A stretch of DNA of 64,000 nucleotides from Streptomyces sp. NBC_01217 (GTDB lineage Bacteria > Actinomycetota > Actinomycetes > Streptomycetales > Streptomycetaceae), in NCBI RefSeq assembly GCF_035994185.1, contig NZ_CP108538.1, positions 4,379,501 through 4,443,500 of the forward strand, written 5' to 3'. A program made the translations under genes and the position numbers. Positions within the stretch are counted from its first letter, which is position 1; every line of letters starts with the position of its first letter. Under the pieces are notes generated by a model. It was given only the letters and a program-made list of their open reading frames with translations, had not been told where the DNA came from and ran no database searches. Below, piece by piece: positions 9,442 to 18,501 of the stretch.

Positions 9442-10068
9442 ATGACCGCCGAGGCACTGCCCGAGGCGTCGCAGCTGCGGCGCGAGACATCCAAGTGGCC
9501 GGTCCCACCTGAGGACGGCTACACCGTGGACGACTTCTTCACGCTTGACGACCTCCCGCCGCACACAGAGCTGATCGACGGGAGCCTGGTTTTCGTGAGT
9601 CCGCAGCGAGACTTCCACACGCTGGTGATGGACCTGCTGGTCAATGGCCTGCGCCAACACGTCCCTGAGCATCTGCGGGTGCGTCGGGAGATGGCCGTGG
9701 TGCTGGGCAGGCGGAACGCACCGGAACCGGACGTGGTCGTCGTGAAAGCCGAAGCGATCACCGGCCGACGGCAGACACGCCACGAAGCGGCGGACGTCCT
9801 GCTCGCCGTCGAGGTCGTCTCTCCCGAATCCGAGGACCGCGACCGCGACCGCGACCGCGACACCAAACCGCACAAATACGCGGCGGCTGGGATCGAGCAC
9901 TTCTGGCTCGTCGAGATGACCGGCGAGGAAGACCGCCCCATGGTCATCACCTACGAGCTGGACCCGGTCAACAAGACCTACGTCTCCACCGGCGTCCACC
10001 ACGACCGGCTGAAGCTCTCCTCCCCGTACGACATCGACATCGACCTGACCGCCATCGACGAGCTGTAG
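9442..10068 (+). CDS. Uma2 family protein (PD-(D/E)XK nuclease fold)
   Basis: A 208-residue protein with the Uma2/DUF820 pattern: PEPDVVVV supplies the Asp, LLAVEVVSPES the Glu, and KPHKYAAAGIEHFWLV the Lys and C-terminal helix of a restriction-endonuclease-like fold. Family members expand in streptomycetes and cyanobacteria and their substrate is unknown. The start is the ATG at 9442 with GGGAGG 4 bases upstream. The in-frame ATG at 9430 has the ribosome site inside it. Residues 132-140 are an Asp-Arg run made by a 6-bp tandem repeat at the point where this family has a variable linker. Monocistronic. Confidence 0.85.
   Translation: MTAEALPEASQLRRETSKWPVPPEDGYTVDDFFTLDDLPPHTELIDGSLVFVSPQRDFHTLVMDLLVNGLRQHVPEHLRVRREMAVVLGRRNAPEPDVVVVKAEAITGRRQTRHEAADVLLAVEVVSPESEDRDRDRDRDTKPHKYAAAGIEHFWLVEMTGEEDRPMVITYELDPVNKTYVSTGVHHDRLKLSSPYDIDIDLTAIDEL
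9835..9861. repeat. GACCGC hexanucleotide tandem repeat inside the Uma2 gene
   Basis: Four and a half copies of GACCGC encode alternating Asp-Arg residues without breaking the frame. Slippage would add or remove Asp-Arg pairs. Confidence 0.85.
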
Positions 10069-10145
10069 GCCCGGCGCCCGGGACGGCGAGGGGGCCGCGG
10101 GGCGAGGGGGAAATGTTCCACTCCAGCCTCGTTACAGTGAAGAAC

Positions 10146-11444
10146 ATGAGTTCCTCCCTCCGCTTCGACCGCGGTCACACCGACGACCTGATGGCCTTCC
10201 TCATGGCCTCGCCCTCCCCGTACCACGCCGTGGCCAGCTCGGCCGAGCGGCTGGAGAAGGCCGGATTCCGACAGGTCGAGGAGACTGCGGCCTGGGACGG
10301 CACCACCGGGGGGAAGTACGTCCTGCGCGGTGGCTCGATCATCGCCTGGTACGTGCCGGAGGGCGCCGCGGCGCACACCCCGTACCGGATCGTCGGGGCG
10401 CACACCGACTCGCCGAACCTGCGGGTCAAGCCGCTGCCCGACACCGGGGCGTACGGCTGGCGGCAGATCTCCGTGGAGATCTACGGCGGGACGCTCCTCA
10501 ACACCTGGCTCGACCGGGACCTCGGTCTCGCCGGCCGGATCTCGCTGCGCGACGGCACGCACCGGCTGGTGAACATCGACCGGCCGCTCCTGCGCGTACC
10601 GCAGCTGGCCGTGCACCTGGACCGGTCGGCCAACACCGACGGCCTGAAGCTCGACCGGCAGAAGCACATGCAGCCGATCTGGGGGCTCGGGGACGTCGAG
10701 GAGGGCGATCTGATCCGTTTCGTCGCCGAGGAGGCCGGTGTCGACGCCGAGGACGTGACCGGCTGGGACCTGATGCCGCACGCCGTCGAGCCGCCCGCCT
10801 ACCTGGGCCGGGACCGCGAGCTGCTGGCCGGGCCCCGGATGGACAACCTGCTCTCCGTCCACGCGGCGGTCGCCGCGCTCGCCGCCGTCTCCGGACAGCC
10901 GGACGCCGAGCTCCCGTACATCCCGGTCATGGCCGCCTTCGACCACGAGGAGAACGGCTCGCAGTCCGACACCGGCGCCGACGGGCCCCTGCTCGGCACG
11001 GTCCTGGAGCGTTCCGTGTTCGCCCGCGGCGGTACGTACGAGGACCGCGCCCGGGCCTTCGCCGGGACCATCTGTCTCTCCTCCGACACCGGTCACGCGG
11101 TCCACCCCAACTACGCCGAGCGCCACGACCCGACCCATCACCCGGTCGTCAACGGCGGCCCGATCCTCAAGGTCAACGTCAACATGCGGTACGCGACCGA
11201 CGGCAGCGGCCGGGCCGTGTTCGCGGCGGCGTGCGAGAAGGCGGGCGTGCCGTGGCAGGTGTTCGTCTCCAACAACTCGATGCCGTGCGGCACCACGATC
11301 GGACCGATCACCGCCGCCCGGCACGGCATTCAGACCGTGGACATCGGCGCCGCGATCCTCTCGATGCACAGCGCCCGTGAACTGTGCGGCGCGGACGACC
11401 CGTATCTGCTGGCCAACGCGGTGGCGGCGTTCCTGACGGGCTGA
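10146..11444 (+). CDS. M18 family aminopeptidase
   Basis: A 432-residue zinc aminopeptidase of family M18 (aspartyl aminopeptidase/ApeB type), probably cytosolic. Metal ligands are visible in GAHTDSPNLR (His, Asp), MDNLLSV (Asp), DHEENGS (Glu pair), SSDTGHAVHPN (Asp) and the late ILSMHSARELCG (His). Length is normal. I start at the ATG at 10146, which matches the usual short N-terminus. The ribosome site is weak, and an in-frame ATG at 10113 has GGGGG close upstream, so 11 more residues are possible. It converges on the thioredoxin-like gene across a palindromic terminator. Confidence 0.92.
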   Translation: MSSSLRFDRGHTDDLMAFLMASPSPYHAVASSAERLEKAGFRQVEETAAWDGTTGGKYVLRGGSIIAWYVPEGAAAHTPYRIVGAHTDSPNLRVKPLPDTGAYGWRQISVEIYGGTLLNTWLDRDLGLAGRISLRDGTHRLVNIDRPLLRVPQLAVHLDRSANTDGLKLDRQKHMQPIWGLGDVEEGDLIRFVAEEAGVDAEDVTGWDLMPHAVEPPAYLGRDRELLAGPRMDNLLSVHAAVAALAAVSGQPDAELPYIPVMAAFDHEENGSQSDTGADGPLLGTVLERSVFARGGTYEDRARAFAGTICLSSDTGHAVHPNYAERHDPTHHPVVNGGPILKVNVNMRYATDGSGRAVFAAACEKAGVPWQVFVSNNSMPCGTTIGPITAARHGIQTVDIGAAILSMHSARELCGADDPYLLANAVAAFLTG

Positions 11445-11460
11445 GCGTTCCGGGCGCGGG

Positions 11461-11484
11461 CCGCCGCCCCGGCCGGGGCGGCGG
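11461..11484. terminator. Palindromic bidirectional terminator
   Basis: A 24-base perfect G+C palindrome (CCGCCGCCCCGG and its complement) between two convergent genes. It should fold to a hairpin with a 4-base loop. Confidence 0.6.
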
Positions 11485-11520
11485 AAGACGGTTACCGGAC
11501 GCCCGAGCCGCGCCGGGCGG

Positions 11521-13386
11521 TCAGGCCTGCTCGTCCATTCCTGCCAGCACCAGCGGCAGCCGGGACGTTCCTTGCGCGGTCACGCGGACGGGGACGCCCC
11601 AGTCCTGCTGGTGGACATGGCAGGCCGGGTACTCGTTCTCCGGGTCGTCGTCGCAGGACGCCGCCATCGCGGAGACATGCAGGACACCCTCGGTGACGCC
11701 GTCCGCCAGGACCAGGTCACGGAACAGATCGGTCCCGGGACCGGAGCCCTCCGCCAGCAGCTCGGGCGGGGTCGACGAGACCAGCAGCCGGGTCGAGGGA
11801 CCGTACCGGGTGTCCAGCTTCTGCCCGGCGGGGGCCTGGAAGACCACATCGAGCCGGAGCGTGCCCGGGGCGATCTCGGTGGCCGTGCGCTGCGTGCGAT
11901 GCGCCTGGTCGGCGACGCGTACGGCCTCCTCCGGGAGGCGCAGCCGGGTCAGCCGGTGGTGGGCGGACTCGACGACGAAGAGATCGCCGTCGACCAGCAC
12001 GGCGTCGCTGGGCTCGCGCAGATCCGTGGCCAGGGTGGTGACCTCACCGCTCGCGGGGTCGTAGCGCCGCAGCGCGTGGTTGTACGTGTCGCACACGGCG
12101 ACGGACCCGTCGGGCAGCGCGGTCACCCCCAGCGGGTGCTGGAACAGCGCCTGGTCCGCGGCACCGTCGCGGTGTCCGAAATCGAAGAGGCCGGTGCCGA
12201 CGGCCGTACGGACGGCGAAGCCTGAGCCGTCCCGCTCGACGTACCGCAGGGCGGACGTCTCCGAGTCGGCGATCCAGAGCCGCTCCCCGTCGGCCGATGT
12301 GGCGAGCCCCGACGGCTGGGCGAACCAGGCCTCGTCGGCCGGCCCGTCGACCAGGCCCTCGTTGGTCGTGCCCGCGGCGACCTGCACGGTCTGCGTCGCG
12401 GGGTCGTACGTCCACAGCTGGTGCACGCCAGCCATGGCGATCCACAGCCGGTCCGCGAACCAGGCGACGTCCCAGGGGGAGGAGAGGTCGACCTCCCGGG
12501 CCGGTCCGGCCGTCGGCGAGCCCTGCCACCACTGTCGGCCGGTACCGGCGAGGGTCTTCGTGATCCCGGAGGCGAGGTCGAGGGCGCGGATGGCGTGGTT
12601 GACGGTGTCGGCGACCGCGATCCGACCGTCGGGCAGCACGGCGAGCCCCTGCGGCTCGGAGAACCTGGCCTGGTCGGGTCCGCCGTCGGTGAGCCCCCTG
12701 TCCCCCGTACCGAAGTGACGACGCACCGTTTCGCCGTCGCTTTCGAGCGCGACCAGGCGGTGGCGGGTGGTGTCGGAGACGAGGAGTCCGCCGTCGGGCA
12801 GGAGCAGGGCCTTGCCGGGGAACCGCAGATGCGTGGCGACCGGCTCGGGCGCGACGTACGGGCCGTCGCCGCGGCGCAGCGTGCCCTTCTCGCCGTGCTC
12901 GGCCTCCAGCTCCTCGACCAGCTTCTCGATGGCGTGCGCATGGCCCTCGCCCGCGTGCTGGGCGACGACATAGCCCTCGGGGTCGATGACGACGAGCGTG
13001 GGCCAGGCCCGTACGGCGTACTGCTTCCAGGTCGCCAGTTCCGGGTCGTCGAGGACCGGGTGGTGGACCTCGTACCGCTCGACGGCGTCGACGACGGCCT
13101 GGTGCTCGGCCTCGTGGACGAACTTCGGCGAGTGCACACCGATGATCACGACGGTGTCGCGGTGCTTCTCCTCCAGCTCGCGCAGCTCATCGAGGACATG
13201 CAGACAGTTCACACAGCAGAAGGTCCAGAAATCCACAACAACGCACTTACCTCGCAGGTCGGCGAGGGTGAGCTCTTTGCCGCCGGTGTTCAGCCAGCCA
13301 CCCTTGCCGATCAGCTCGGGGGCACGGACACGGGCACGCTTGCGGGGTGCGGGCGCAGGGGTGGGCGCCGAAGCAGCATCGTTCAT
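11521..13386 (-). CDS. Thioredoxin-like protein with NHL-repeat beta-propeller
   Basis: A 621-residue protein joining a thioredoxin-like/TlpA fold (about 20-165) to an NHL-repeat propeller (about 190-500) and a small C-terminal beta domain. The thioredoxin module contains VVDFWTFCCVNCLHVLDEL, with a CCVNC redox centre. Repeated blade motifs include GLAVLPDGRIAVADTVNHAIR and GVTALPDGSVAVCDTYNHALRRY. This is the architecture of NHLRC2-type proteins, whose bacterial role is not established. No signal peptide is seen, so it is probably cytoplasmic despite the oxidoreductase fold. Single gene, divergent from the next by 63 bases. Confidence 0.9.
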   Translation of the reverse strand: MNDAASAPTPAPAPRKRARVRAPELIGKGGWLNTGGKELTLADLRGKCVVVDFWTFCCVNCLHVLDELRELEEKHRDTVVIIGVHSPKFVHEAEHQAVVDAVERYEVHHPVLDDPELATWKQYAVRAWPTLVVIDPEGYVVAQHAGEGHAHAIEKLVEELEAEHGEKGTLRRGDGPYVAPEPVATHLRFPGKALLLPDGGLLVSDTTRHRLVALESDGETVRRHFGTGDRGLTDGGPDQARFSEPQGLAVLPDGRIAVADTVNHAIRALDLASGITKTLAGTGRQWWQGSPTAGPAREVDLSSPWDVAWFADRLWIAMAGVHQLWTYDPATQTVQVAAGTTNEGLVDGPADEAWFAQPSGLATSADGERLWIADSETSALRYVERDGSGFAVRTAVGTGLFDFGHRDGAADQALFQHPLGVTALPDGSVAVCDTYNHALRRYDPASGEVTTLATDLREPSDAVLVDGDLFVVESAHHRLTRLRLPEEAVRVADQAHRTQRTATEIAPGTLRLDVVFQAPAGQKLDTRYGPSTRLLVSSTPPELLAEGSGPGTDLFRDLVLADGVTEGVLHVSAMAASCDDDPENEYPACHVHQQDWGVPVRVTAQGTSRLPLVLAGMDEQA

Positions 13387-13449
13387 TCTTCAAGCTTGCC
13401 ATCCTGCTATGAACGTCGGATCACACGCGTACGGCGGGGGGAGCGACGA

Positions 13450-14166
13450 ATGGCTGCGGACGGGAACGAGACGACTGCCAGTGAGAAGGCGCGGACGGAA
13501 CAGAGCTTCATGGCGCTGCCGGACCGCACCGAGGACAAGCGGGAGCCATTCGCCACGCGTCTGGAGGAGGTCGTCCGGATCCTCGGGCTCGCCGTCGCTC
13601 CCGAGTCTCAGCCGGGTGGACCTCTGACCTGGGAGCACCGCGCTCGGGCGGCGCTGCGTGAGGCTTGCCGCCAAGGTATGGACCTGTCCGAGGCAGCGTT
13701 CGACGCACTCGTCAAGGCGGCCGTCCACGACCCCAACCCGAGTTTCAACCGTGGCTTCATCGAGCCGGCTCTGAACGCGTTCGGACACAGCCGCGTCCAA
13801 TCCGCGCTGCTCGGGTACCTGCGGACCGGCACGGACCTTGAGCGAGCGGGCGCCGCGCGGGCCTGGTACTGGTCAGCCCTACCCCTACGGATGCCCCTCG
13901 TACGGGCCAAGAACCCCGGATTTACCGGTCAGGCTGAGCCCGATGACGGCTCGGCCGTGGTGGCCGAGTGGAATGAAGCTGCTCTACGTGAGTTCGTGAG
14001 CAACGAGCACCCGGACGTCCGGCGCTGCATCCTGCCGGGCCTGCCGCTCCGGAAGTCGGCCTATTCTCCGGAGCTGCACGACCTGGTGGACGCGGCCGTG
14101 GCGATAGCCCGGTCCCATCCGGACGAGTACATCCGCCACCGCGTGGAACACCAGGTCGGTGACTGA
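13450..14166 (+). CDS. Hypothetical protein, possibly HEAT-like helical repeats
   Basis: A 238-residue soluble, helix-rich protein without a family motif I can name. The ATG has GGGGAG about 8 bases upstream. The pattern of paired amphipathic helices with conserved Arg/Asp at turns (for example NEHPDVRRCILPGLPLR and RSHPDEYIRHRVEHQ) resembles HEAT repeats, as in many Streptomyces accessory proteins. It is divergent from the thioredoxin/NHL gene and ends 5 bases before the convergent small gene. It lies at the edge of a patch of broken accessory genes, so it may belong to the same variable cargo. Function unknown. Confidence 0.6.
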   Translation: MAADGNETTASEKARTEQSFMALPDRTEDKREPFATRLEEVVRILGLAVAPESQPGGPLTWEHRARAALREACRQGMDLSEAAFDALVKAAVHDPNPSFNRGFIEPALNAFGHSRVQSALLGYLRTGTDLERAGAARAWYWSALPLRMPLVRAKNPGFTGQAEPDDGSAVVAEWNEAALREFVSNEHPDVRRCILPGLPLRKSAYSPELHDLVDAAVAIARSHPDEYIRHRVEHQVGD

Positions 14167-14171
14167 CACCC

Positions 14172-14402
14172 TCACTGGGCACGCTCGACCACGGCGACTT
14201 CCGAGAACTCCCGCACGAAGGTCATGTGACCGGTACGGCCCGTGTGCTCGATACACATATCCGTGCACACGTCCGCGCTCCCGGTCGGCGCGGCTGTCCA
14301 CTGGCAATCCGGGTTCAGGCACCGCGCCGTGGCCGTCGTCCCCGCCGAGGGGTGGCGGTGCATGACGTAGCTGACGTACCGGAGCACGGCTCTCACGGTC
14401 AT
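14172..14402 (-). CDS. Small cysteine/histidine protein (resembles DUF7848)
   Basis: A 76-residue protein with a zinc-finger-like arrangement: RCLNPDCQW, then DVCTDMCIEHTGRTGHMTF, with Cys and His spaced as in small Streptomyces proteins encoded beside XRE/DUF5753 regulators. Its ATG overlaps the TGA of the upstream (frameshifted) partner in an ATGA junction, implying translational coupling in the original operon. The function of this family is unknown. Upstream partner loss may reduce its translation. Confidence 0.65.
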   Translation of the reverse strand: MTVRAVLRYVSYVMHRHPSAGTTATARCLNPDCQWTAAPTGSADVCTDMCIEHTGRTGHMTFVREFSEVAVVERAQ

Positions 14403-14597
14403 GTGGCTCCCTCGGGGTGCGGGTGGTTCCGAAGCTCCACGTTGCAATCGCTGACCCTGGAGTGGTCGCCCAGGAGGCGGGCTTCCCGGCGCTGTGTAGC
14501 CAGGGCGGCGCAGACCCCGCAGCCAGCCACCGACGGGCTCGGGGTCCGTTGGCAACGGCAGCTCTACCGGGGGTTGCGCATACGTGACCGCCTTCAC
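14399..14597 (-). pseudogene. Frameshifted small accessory gene (4-bp duplication)
   Basis: A GTG start with AAGGAG 8 bases upstream opens a frame for about 24 residues (MKAVTYAQPPVELPLP...PVGG). On the coding strand a tandem GGCT duplication (14521-14528) then shifts the frame. Deleting four bases there restores a reading frame beginning CGVCAALATQRREARLLG and ending in NHPHPEGAT, whose TGA overlaps the ATG of the next gene. That junction and the recovered Cys-containing sequence show which frame was original. The uncorrected frame runs on into the next gene and gives a Pro/Arg-rich nonsense tail. It is either a natural lesion or a sequencing slip. Confidence 0.7.
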
Positions 14598-14686
14598 GGC
14601 CCCGCTCCTTGTGTCGTCCGTGTAGCGACCACGCTAGGAACGCCGGAGCAGCAACTTCCAGGAGATTGCGCGAGGTTGCACGGTTT

Positions 14687-15103
14687 TCACCTGAGTGTCT
14701 GCATGGCGCTCGTGATCAGCGCGCGGGCCTTCACTCCGTACACGGCCATGTCAGCGAGTTCGGTGAACGTGTCCGCGTACGCGGCAACCTCGGTCGGCTG
14801 GGTCAGCGTGAGGTAGCCGGAGACCAGCTCGACATTGACCTGTCCGGTGTCGAAGATCCAGAACCCTTCCACCGGCATCCGGCAGCGTTCGGTTCGTGTG
14901 GGGACCACGCCCAGGCTGACGCTGGGCAGTGAGCCGACCGTGAGGAGGTGGCGGAGCTGTTCCTCCTGCGCGTCCGCCCCGCCGAGCCCGTTCCGCAAGA
15001 CCGATTCCTCAATCAGGAACGCGAACCGCCGGTCACCCTCGTAGAGGACGCGTTGACGCTCCATGCGGACGGCGACCGCGTCGGCCACGTCGTCCACCTC
15101 CAC
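14687..15103 (-). pseudogene. 5'-truncated XRE-family regulator (DUF5753 domain only)
   Basis: The frame encodes about 138 residues that look like the C-terminal half of a Scr1/DUF5753 regulator (ARMERQ-like RMERQRVLYEGD, then LPSVSLGVVP, WIFDTGQVNVELVSGYLTL, and a closing FTELADMAVYG). Intact members are about 270-290 residues with an N-terminal helix-turn-helix; that half is missing. An in-frame TAG lies four codons before the first usable GTG, and no helix-turn-helix can be read further upstream before the parS site. It therefore cannot bind DNA as its relatives do and is best seen as a relic, although the remaining domain could still be translated. Confidence 0.65.
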
Positions 15104-15181
15104 GCGCCTCCGCTAGACGGCCCGCATTCCGGAGGGGGACGAAATGGTCGGCGAAGGGGCCCGATGCCGGTGTCGGACCGC

Positions 15182-15195
15182 GTTTCACGTGAAAC
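15182..15195. other. parS: parS site (perfect)
   Basis: GTTTCACGTGAAAC, flanked by C and G to make a 16-base palindrome, in the 124-base gap between the regulator relic and the nitrilase gene. It matches the Streptomyces ParB-binding consensus exactly. Confidence 0.9.
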
Positions 15196-15227
15196 GCGAG
15201 GGCTGTCCCGCCGGGTCCACCCGCTGG

Positions 15228-16019
15228 TCAGCGCGGCGGCGCGAGTCCCAGACGGCGGTCCTTGAGGGCCGGGAACTGCTCGCGTGTGGCGGCGACCTTC
15301 GACGGGTCGAACTCCACGCTCAGCACCTCCTCGTCCGCGCCCGCCTCCGCCAGCACCTCGCCCCAGGGATCGACGACGATGCTGTGTCCGGCCTGCTGGA
15401 TCCCGGCGTGGGTGCCCGCGGTGCCGACAGCCAGGACGTACGACTGGTTCTCGACGGCGCGGGCCCGGGCCAGCAGCGTCCAGTGGGCACGCCGGCGCTC
15501 GGGCCAGCCCGCGGCGACGATCAGCGTCTCGGCGCCCGCATCGACCAGGCCGCGGAACATTTCCGGGAAGCGCAGGTCGTAGCAGGTGGCAAGGCCCAGG
15601 GTGGTCTGCGGCAGAGCGACCGTGACCAGGTCCTCGCCCGCTCCCATCATGACCGCCTCGCCCTTGTCGAAGCCGAAGCGGTGGACCTTGCGGTATGCGG
15701 CGGCCCGCTCGCCCTCGGGGGTGAAGACGAGTGCGGTGTTGTAGAGGGTGCCGTCGTCGGCGCGCTCGACGAAGGAGCCCGCGTGCAGCCAGACCCCGGC
15801 GTCGGCGGCGGCCTTCGCCATGATCTCGTGGGTGGGCCCTTGAAGCGGCTCGGCCTCGTCCTCGAAGTCGGTGTACGCGAAGGCGCCGACCGGCCAGAGT
15901 TCGGGAAGGACCACCAGATCCGCACCGTGCTGGGCCGCGATCAGCGAAGCCGCGCGCCGCCTGCGGGAATTGACGGATTCGTCCGGGTCTACTGCGATCT
16001 GGATGAGGGAGGCGTGCAC
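15228..16019 (-). CDS. Carbon-nitrogen hydrolase (nitrilase superfamily amidase)
   Basis: A 263-residue cytosolic enzyme with the complete Glu-Lys-Cys triad: E40 in VVLPELWP, K111 in YRKVHRFGF and C146 in ATCYDLRFPE. The sequence most resembles the Nit2/omega-amidase branch, which hydrolyses omega-amides of keto acids or small amides; the exact substrate is not shown. The GTG start gives the standard N-terminus directly before the first beta strand. Transcribed alone, divergent from the DinB-like gene. Confidence 0.9.
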   Translation of the reverse strand: MHASLIQIAVDPDESVNSRRRRAASLIAAQHGADLVVLPELWPVGAFAYTDFEDEAEPLQGPTHEIMAKAAADAGVWLHAGSFVERADDGTLYNTALVFTPEGERAAAYRKVHRFGFDKGEAVMMGAGEDLVTVALPQTTLGLATCYDLRFPEMFRGLVDAGAETLIVAAGWPERRRAHWTLLARARAVENQSYVLAVGTAGTHAGIQQAGHSIVVDPWGEVLAEAGADEEVLSVEFDPSKVAATREQFPALKDRRLGLAPPR

Positions 16020-16188
16020 ACTACCACCGTCCTGGCATTCGAGCCGTCAACACAGGCCTACGATCGTCACACGAAAGCACTGCCGGGGTGCCTGCTCGCA
16101 GCGTAACTTAGCGACCGAACCTCCCACGCAGCCCGCCGCCCGCGCCCAGCATCCAGCCCATGCACCGCAGAACCGCACGAGGGGTCCC

Positions 16189-17013
16189 GTGACCGTCCAT
16201 CCCAGCCTCCAGACCTACGCCGATGCCTGGACCCACTCCGTCGAGTCGATAGCCGAGCTGGTGAAGCCGCTCGCCGAGGGAGAGTGGAACCGCCGCACAC
16301 CGTGCCCCGCCTGGTCGGTGCGTGACGTCGTCTCGCACGTCATCGGCATGGAGTGCGAGCAGCTCGGCGATCCGCGTCCGATCCACACGCTGCCGCGCGA
16401 TCTCTACCATGTGCAGAGCGACATCGCCCGCTACATGGAGATGCAGGTCGATGTGCGGCGCCACCACACAGCGCCGGAGATGACCTCCGAGCTGGAGTAC
16501 ACGATCATTCGCCGCGCACGTCAGCTCCGCAATGAGTCACGTGCCCCCCAGACCATGGTCCGGGCGCCGCTCGGCGCCGAGCAGACCCTCGAACTGGCAC
16601 TGCGGATGCGGGCCTTCGACGTCTGGGTGCACGAGCAGGATCTGCGGACGACGCTGGGACAGCCCGGCAATCTGGACTCCCCCGGCGCCACCATCACCCG
16701 GGACGCGCTGCTCGCCGCGCTGCCGGATGTGGTCGCCAAGGACGCGGGCGCGCCGGCCAATTCGGCGGTCGTGCTCGATGTGCACGGACCGATGGAGTTC
16801 CTGCGCACGGTCAGGGTCGATGCGGAGGGCCGCGGTTCGGTGGACGGTTCACCCTCGCTCGGGCCCGCCGTGACGCTGGCGATGGACTGGGAGACGTACT
16901 TCCGCCTCGCCTGCGGGCGGGTGCGGGCGGGCTCGGTCGCGGACCGGATCAAGGTCGAGGGCGACGAGGATCTGGCGGACGCGATCCTGCAGAACTTCGC
17001 CGTGACGTCGTGA
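16189..17013 (+). CDS. Maleylpyruvate isomerase N-terminal/DinB-like family protein
   Basis: A 274-residue protein of the mycothiol-dependent maleylpyruvate isomerase-like family common in actinobacteria. The N-terminal four-helix DinB-type domain includes RTPCPAWSVRDVVSHVIGME, with the His that binds metal in this fold, and a second His in FDVWVHEQDLR. The C-terminal part (about 190-270) resembles an SCP2-like domain. Members use mycothiol as cofactor; the substrate is unknown. The GTG start at 16189 has GAGGGG 5 bases upstream. Longer open frames upstream overlap the promoter and antisense of the nitrilase gene and are rejected. Confidence 0.85.
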   Translation: MTVHPSLQTYADAWTHSVESIAELVKPLAEGEWNRRTPCPAWSVRDVVSHVIGMECEQLGDPRPIHTLPRDLYHVQSDIARYMEMQVDVRRHHTAPEMTSELEYTIIRRARQLRNESRAPQTMVRAPLGAEQTLELALRMRAFDVWVHEQDLRTTLGQPGNLDSPGATITRDALLAALPDVVAKDAGAPANSAVVLDVHGPMEFLRTVRVDAEGRGSVDGSPSLGPAVTLAMDWETYFRLACGRVRAGSVADRIKVEGDEDLADAILQNFAVTS

Positions 17014-17027
17014 AACCCTGAGCCAAG

Positions 17028-17075
17028 AGGCCTCGAAGCCATGAGGCCTCGAAGCCGTGTGGCCTTGAAGCCGTG
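17028..17075. repeat. 16-bp tandem repeat downstream of the DinB-like gene
   Basis: Three imperfect copies of AGGCCTCGAAGCCATG (second copy 15/16, third 13/16) just after the stop codon. No coding or hairpin role is evident. Confidence 0.75.
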
Positions 17076-17190
17076 ACGTCCCGGCGCCGTGCCACCGCGG
17101 TCGGCGGCGCCCGTCGTACATGGACGGGCGCGCCGCCGATCCGGCACGGCGGGCCGCGGACGCGACAGGTGCGTCACGCGGGCAGGCGCG

Positions 17191-18501
17191 TCACGCCGGT
17201 ACGTGCACGGCCTCCACACGGCTGATCACATGGTGGTCCCGCTCGCGGTGCGTGGCCCGGGAGTGCAGCCGCAGAATCTGTACGACGCCGAGCGCCTCCA
17301 GCACGAAGACCGAGGCGAACGCGATCCGGTAGTCGTCCCCGGTCGCATCCAGCAGCACTCCCACGGCGAACAGCGTGGTCATCGAGGCGACGAAGCCGCC
17401 CATGTTGACGATGCCCGACGCGGTGCCCTGGCGCTCCGGCGGGTTGGCGGGCCGTGCGAAGTCGAAGCCGATCATCGAGGCTGGGCCGCACGCGCCGAGC
17501 ACCACGCACAGGACGATCAGCAGCCACATCGGCGCATGGTCGCCCGGGTAGAAGATGGTCGACGCCCAGAACAGGGCCGTCACCGAGACCGTCCCGAGGG
17601 CCAGCGGGGCGCGGGCCGCGTGGTGGCGGGCGATGATCTGCCCGTAGACCAGCCCGAACGCCATGTTGGAGAGCACCACCAGGGTGAGCAGGTCACCGGC
17701 GGCGGACCGGCTCAGCCCCTGCGCCTCCACCAGGAACGGCAGCCCCCACAGCAGCAGGAACACCATGGCCGGGAACTGCGTGGTGAAGTGCACCCACATC
17801 CCGAGCCGGGTGCCGGGTTCCCGCCAGGAGGCGGCGATCTGCTTGCGTACGTAGGCGGCGCCCGCGTGCTCGACGGGCGGCGGCTCGTGGCCCTCGGGGT
17901 GGTCCTTCAGGAAGAGGAGCAGCAGCACCAGCACCACGACCCCGGCGGCCGAGCTGCCCACGAACGTGGTGGTCCAGCCGAATCCGTGCAGGGCCCGCGC
18001 GACGAAGAGCGTCGAGACGAGGTTGCCCGCCATCCCGAAGAGCGCGGCGACCTGCCCGATCAGCGGACCGCGCCGAGCCGGGAACCAGCGGGCGCCGAGC
18101 CGCAGCACGCTGATGAACGTCATCGCGTCGCCGCAGCCGAGCAGCGCCCTGGACGCCAGCGCCATGCCGTACGAGGGGGAGAGCGCGAAGCCGAGCTGCC
18201 CCAGGGTGAACAGGACGACCCCGAAGGTGAGGACCCTCTTGGTGCCGAGCCGGTCGACCATCAGGCCGACGGGTATCTGCATGCCCGCGTAGACGAGCAG
18301 CTGGAGGATCGAGAACGTGGAGAGCGCGGAGGCGTTGACGTGGAACCGGTCGGCTGCGTCGAGTCCGGCGACGCCCAGGCTGGTGCGGAAGATGATGGCG
18401 ACGAAGTAGACGGCGACACCGATGCCCCAGACCCACACGGCACGCCGGCCGCCGGGTGGATCGCCGGGCAGGGACAGGGTGGGAGCGGCGGCAGAACTCA
18501 C
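17191..18501 (-). CDS. Major facilitator superfamily transporter
   Basis: A 436-residue inner-membrane transporter with about 12 hydrophobic segments and the MFS loop motif between helices 2 and 3 (GLMVDRLGTKRVL). It resembles the anion:cation symporter/glucarate-type subgroup. The GTG start overlaps the TGA of the upstream GntR gene (GTGA), so the two form a translationally coupled operon with the regulator first. The substrate is unknown; regulation by the GntR protein is inferred from the linkage. Confidence 0.9.
   Translation of the reverse strand: MSSAAAPTLSLPGDPPGGRRAVWVWGIGVAVYFVAIIFRTSLGVAGLDAADRFHVNASALSTFSILQLLVYAGMQIPVGLMVDRLGTKRVLTFGVVLFTLGQLGFALSPSYGMALASRALLGCGDAMTFISVLRLGARWFPARRGPLIGQVAALFGMAGNLVSTLFVARALHGFGWTTTFVGSSAAGVVVLVLLLLFLKDHPEGHEPPPVEHAGAAYVRKQIAASWREPGTRLGMWVHFTTQFPAMVFLLLWGLPFLVEAQGLSRSAAGDLLTLVVLSNMAFGLVYGQIIARHHAARAPLALGTVSVTALFWASTIFYPGDHAPMWLLIVLCVVLGACGPASMIGFDFARPANPPERQGTASGIVNMGGFVASMTTLFAVGVLLDATGDDYRIAFASVFVLEALGVVQILRLHSRATHRERDHHVISRVEAVHVPA

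Noticed and set aside
7479..9494. Minus-strand frame of 671 codons over the acyl-CoA dehydrogenase
   Set aside because: Antisense shadow of a clearly real gene; spans the terminator as well.
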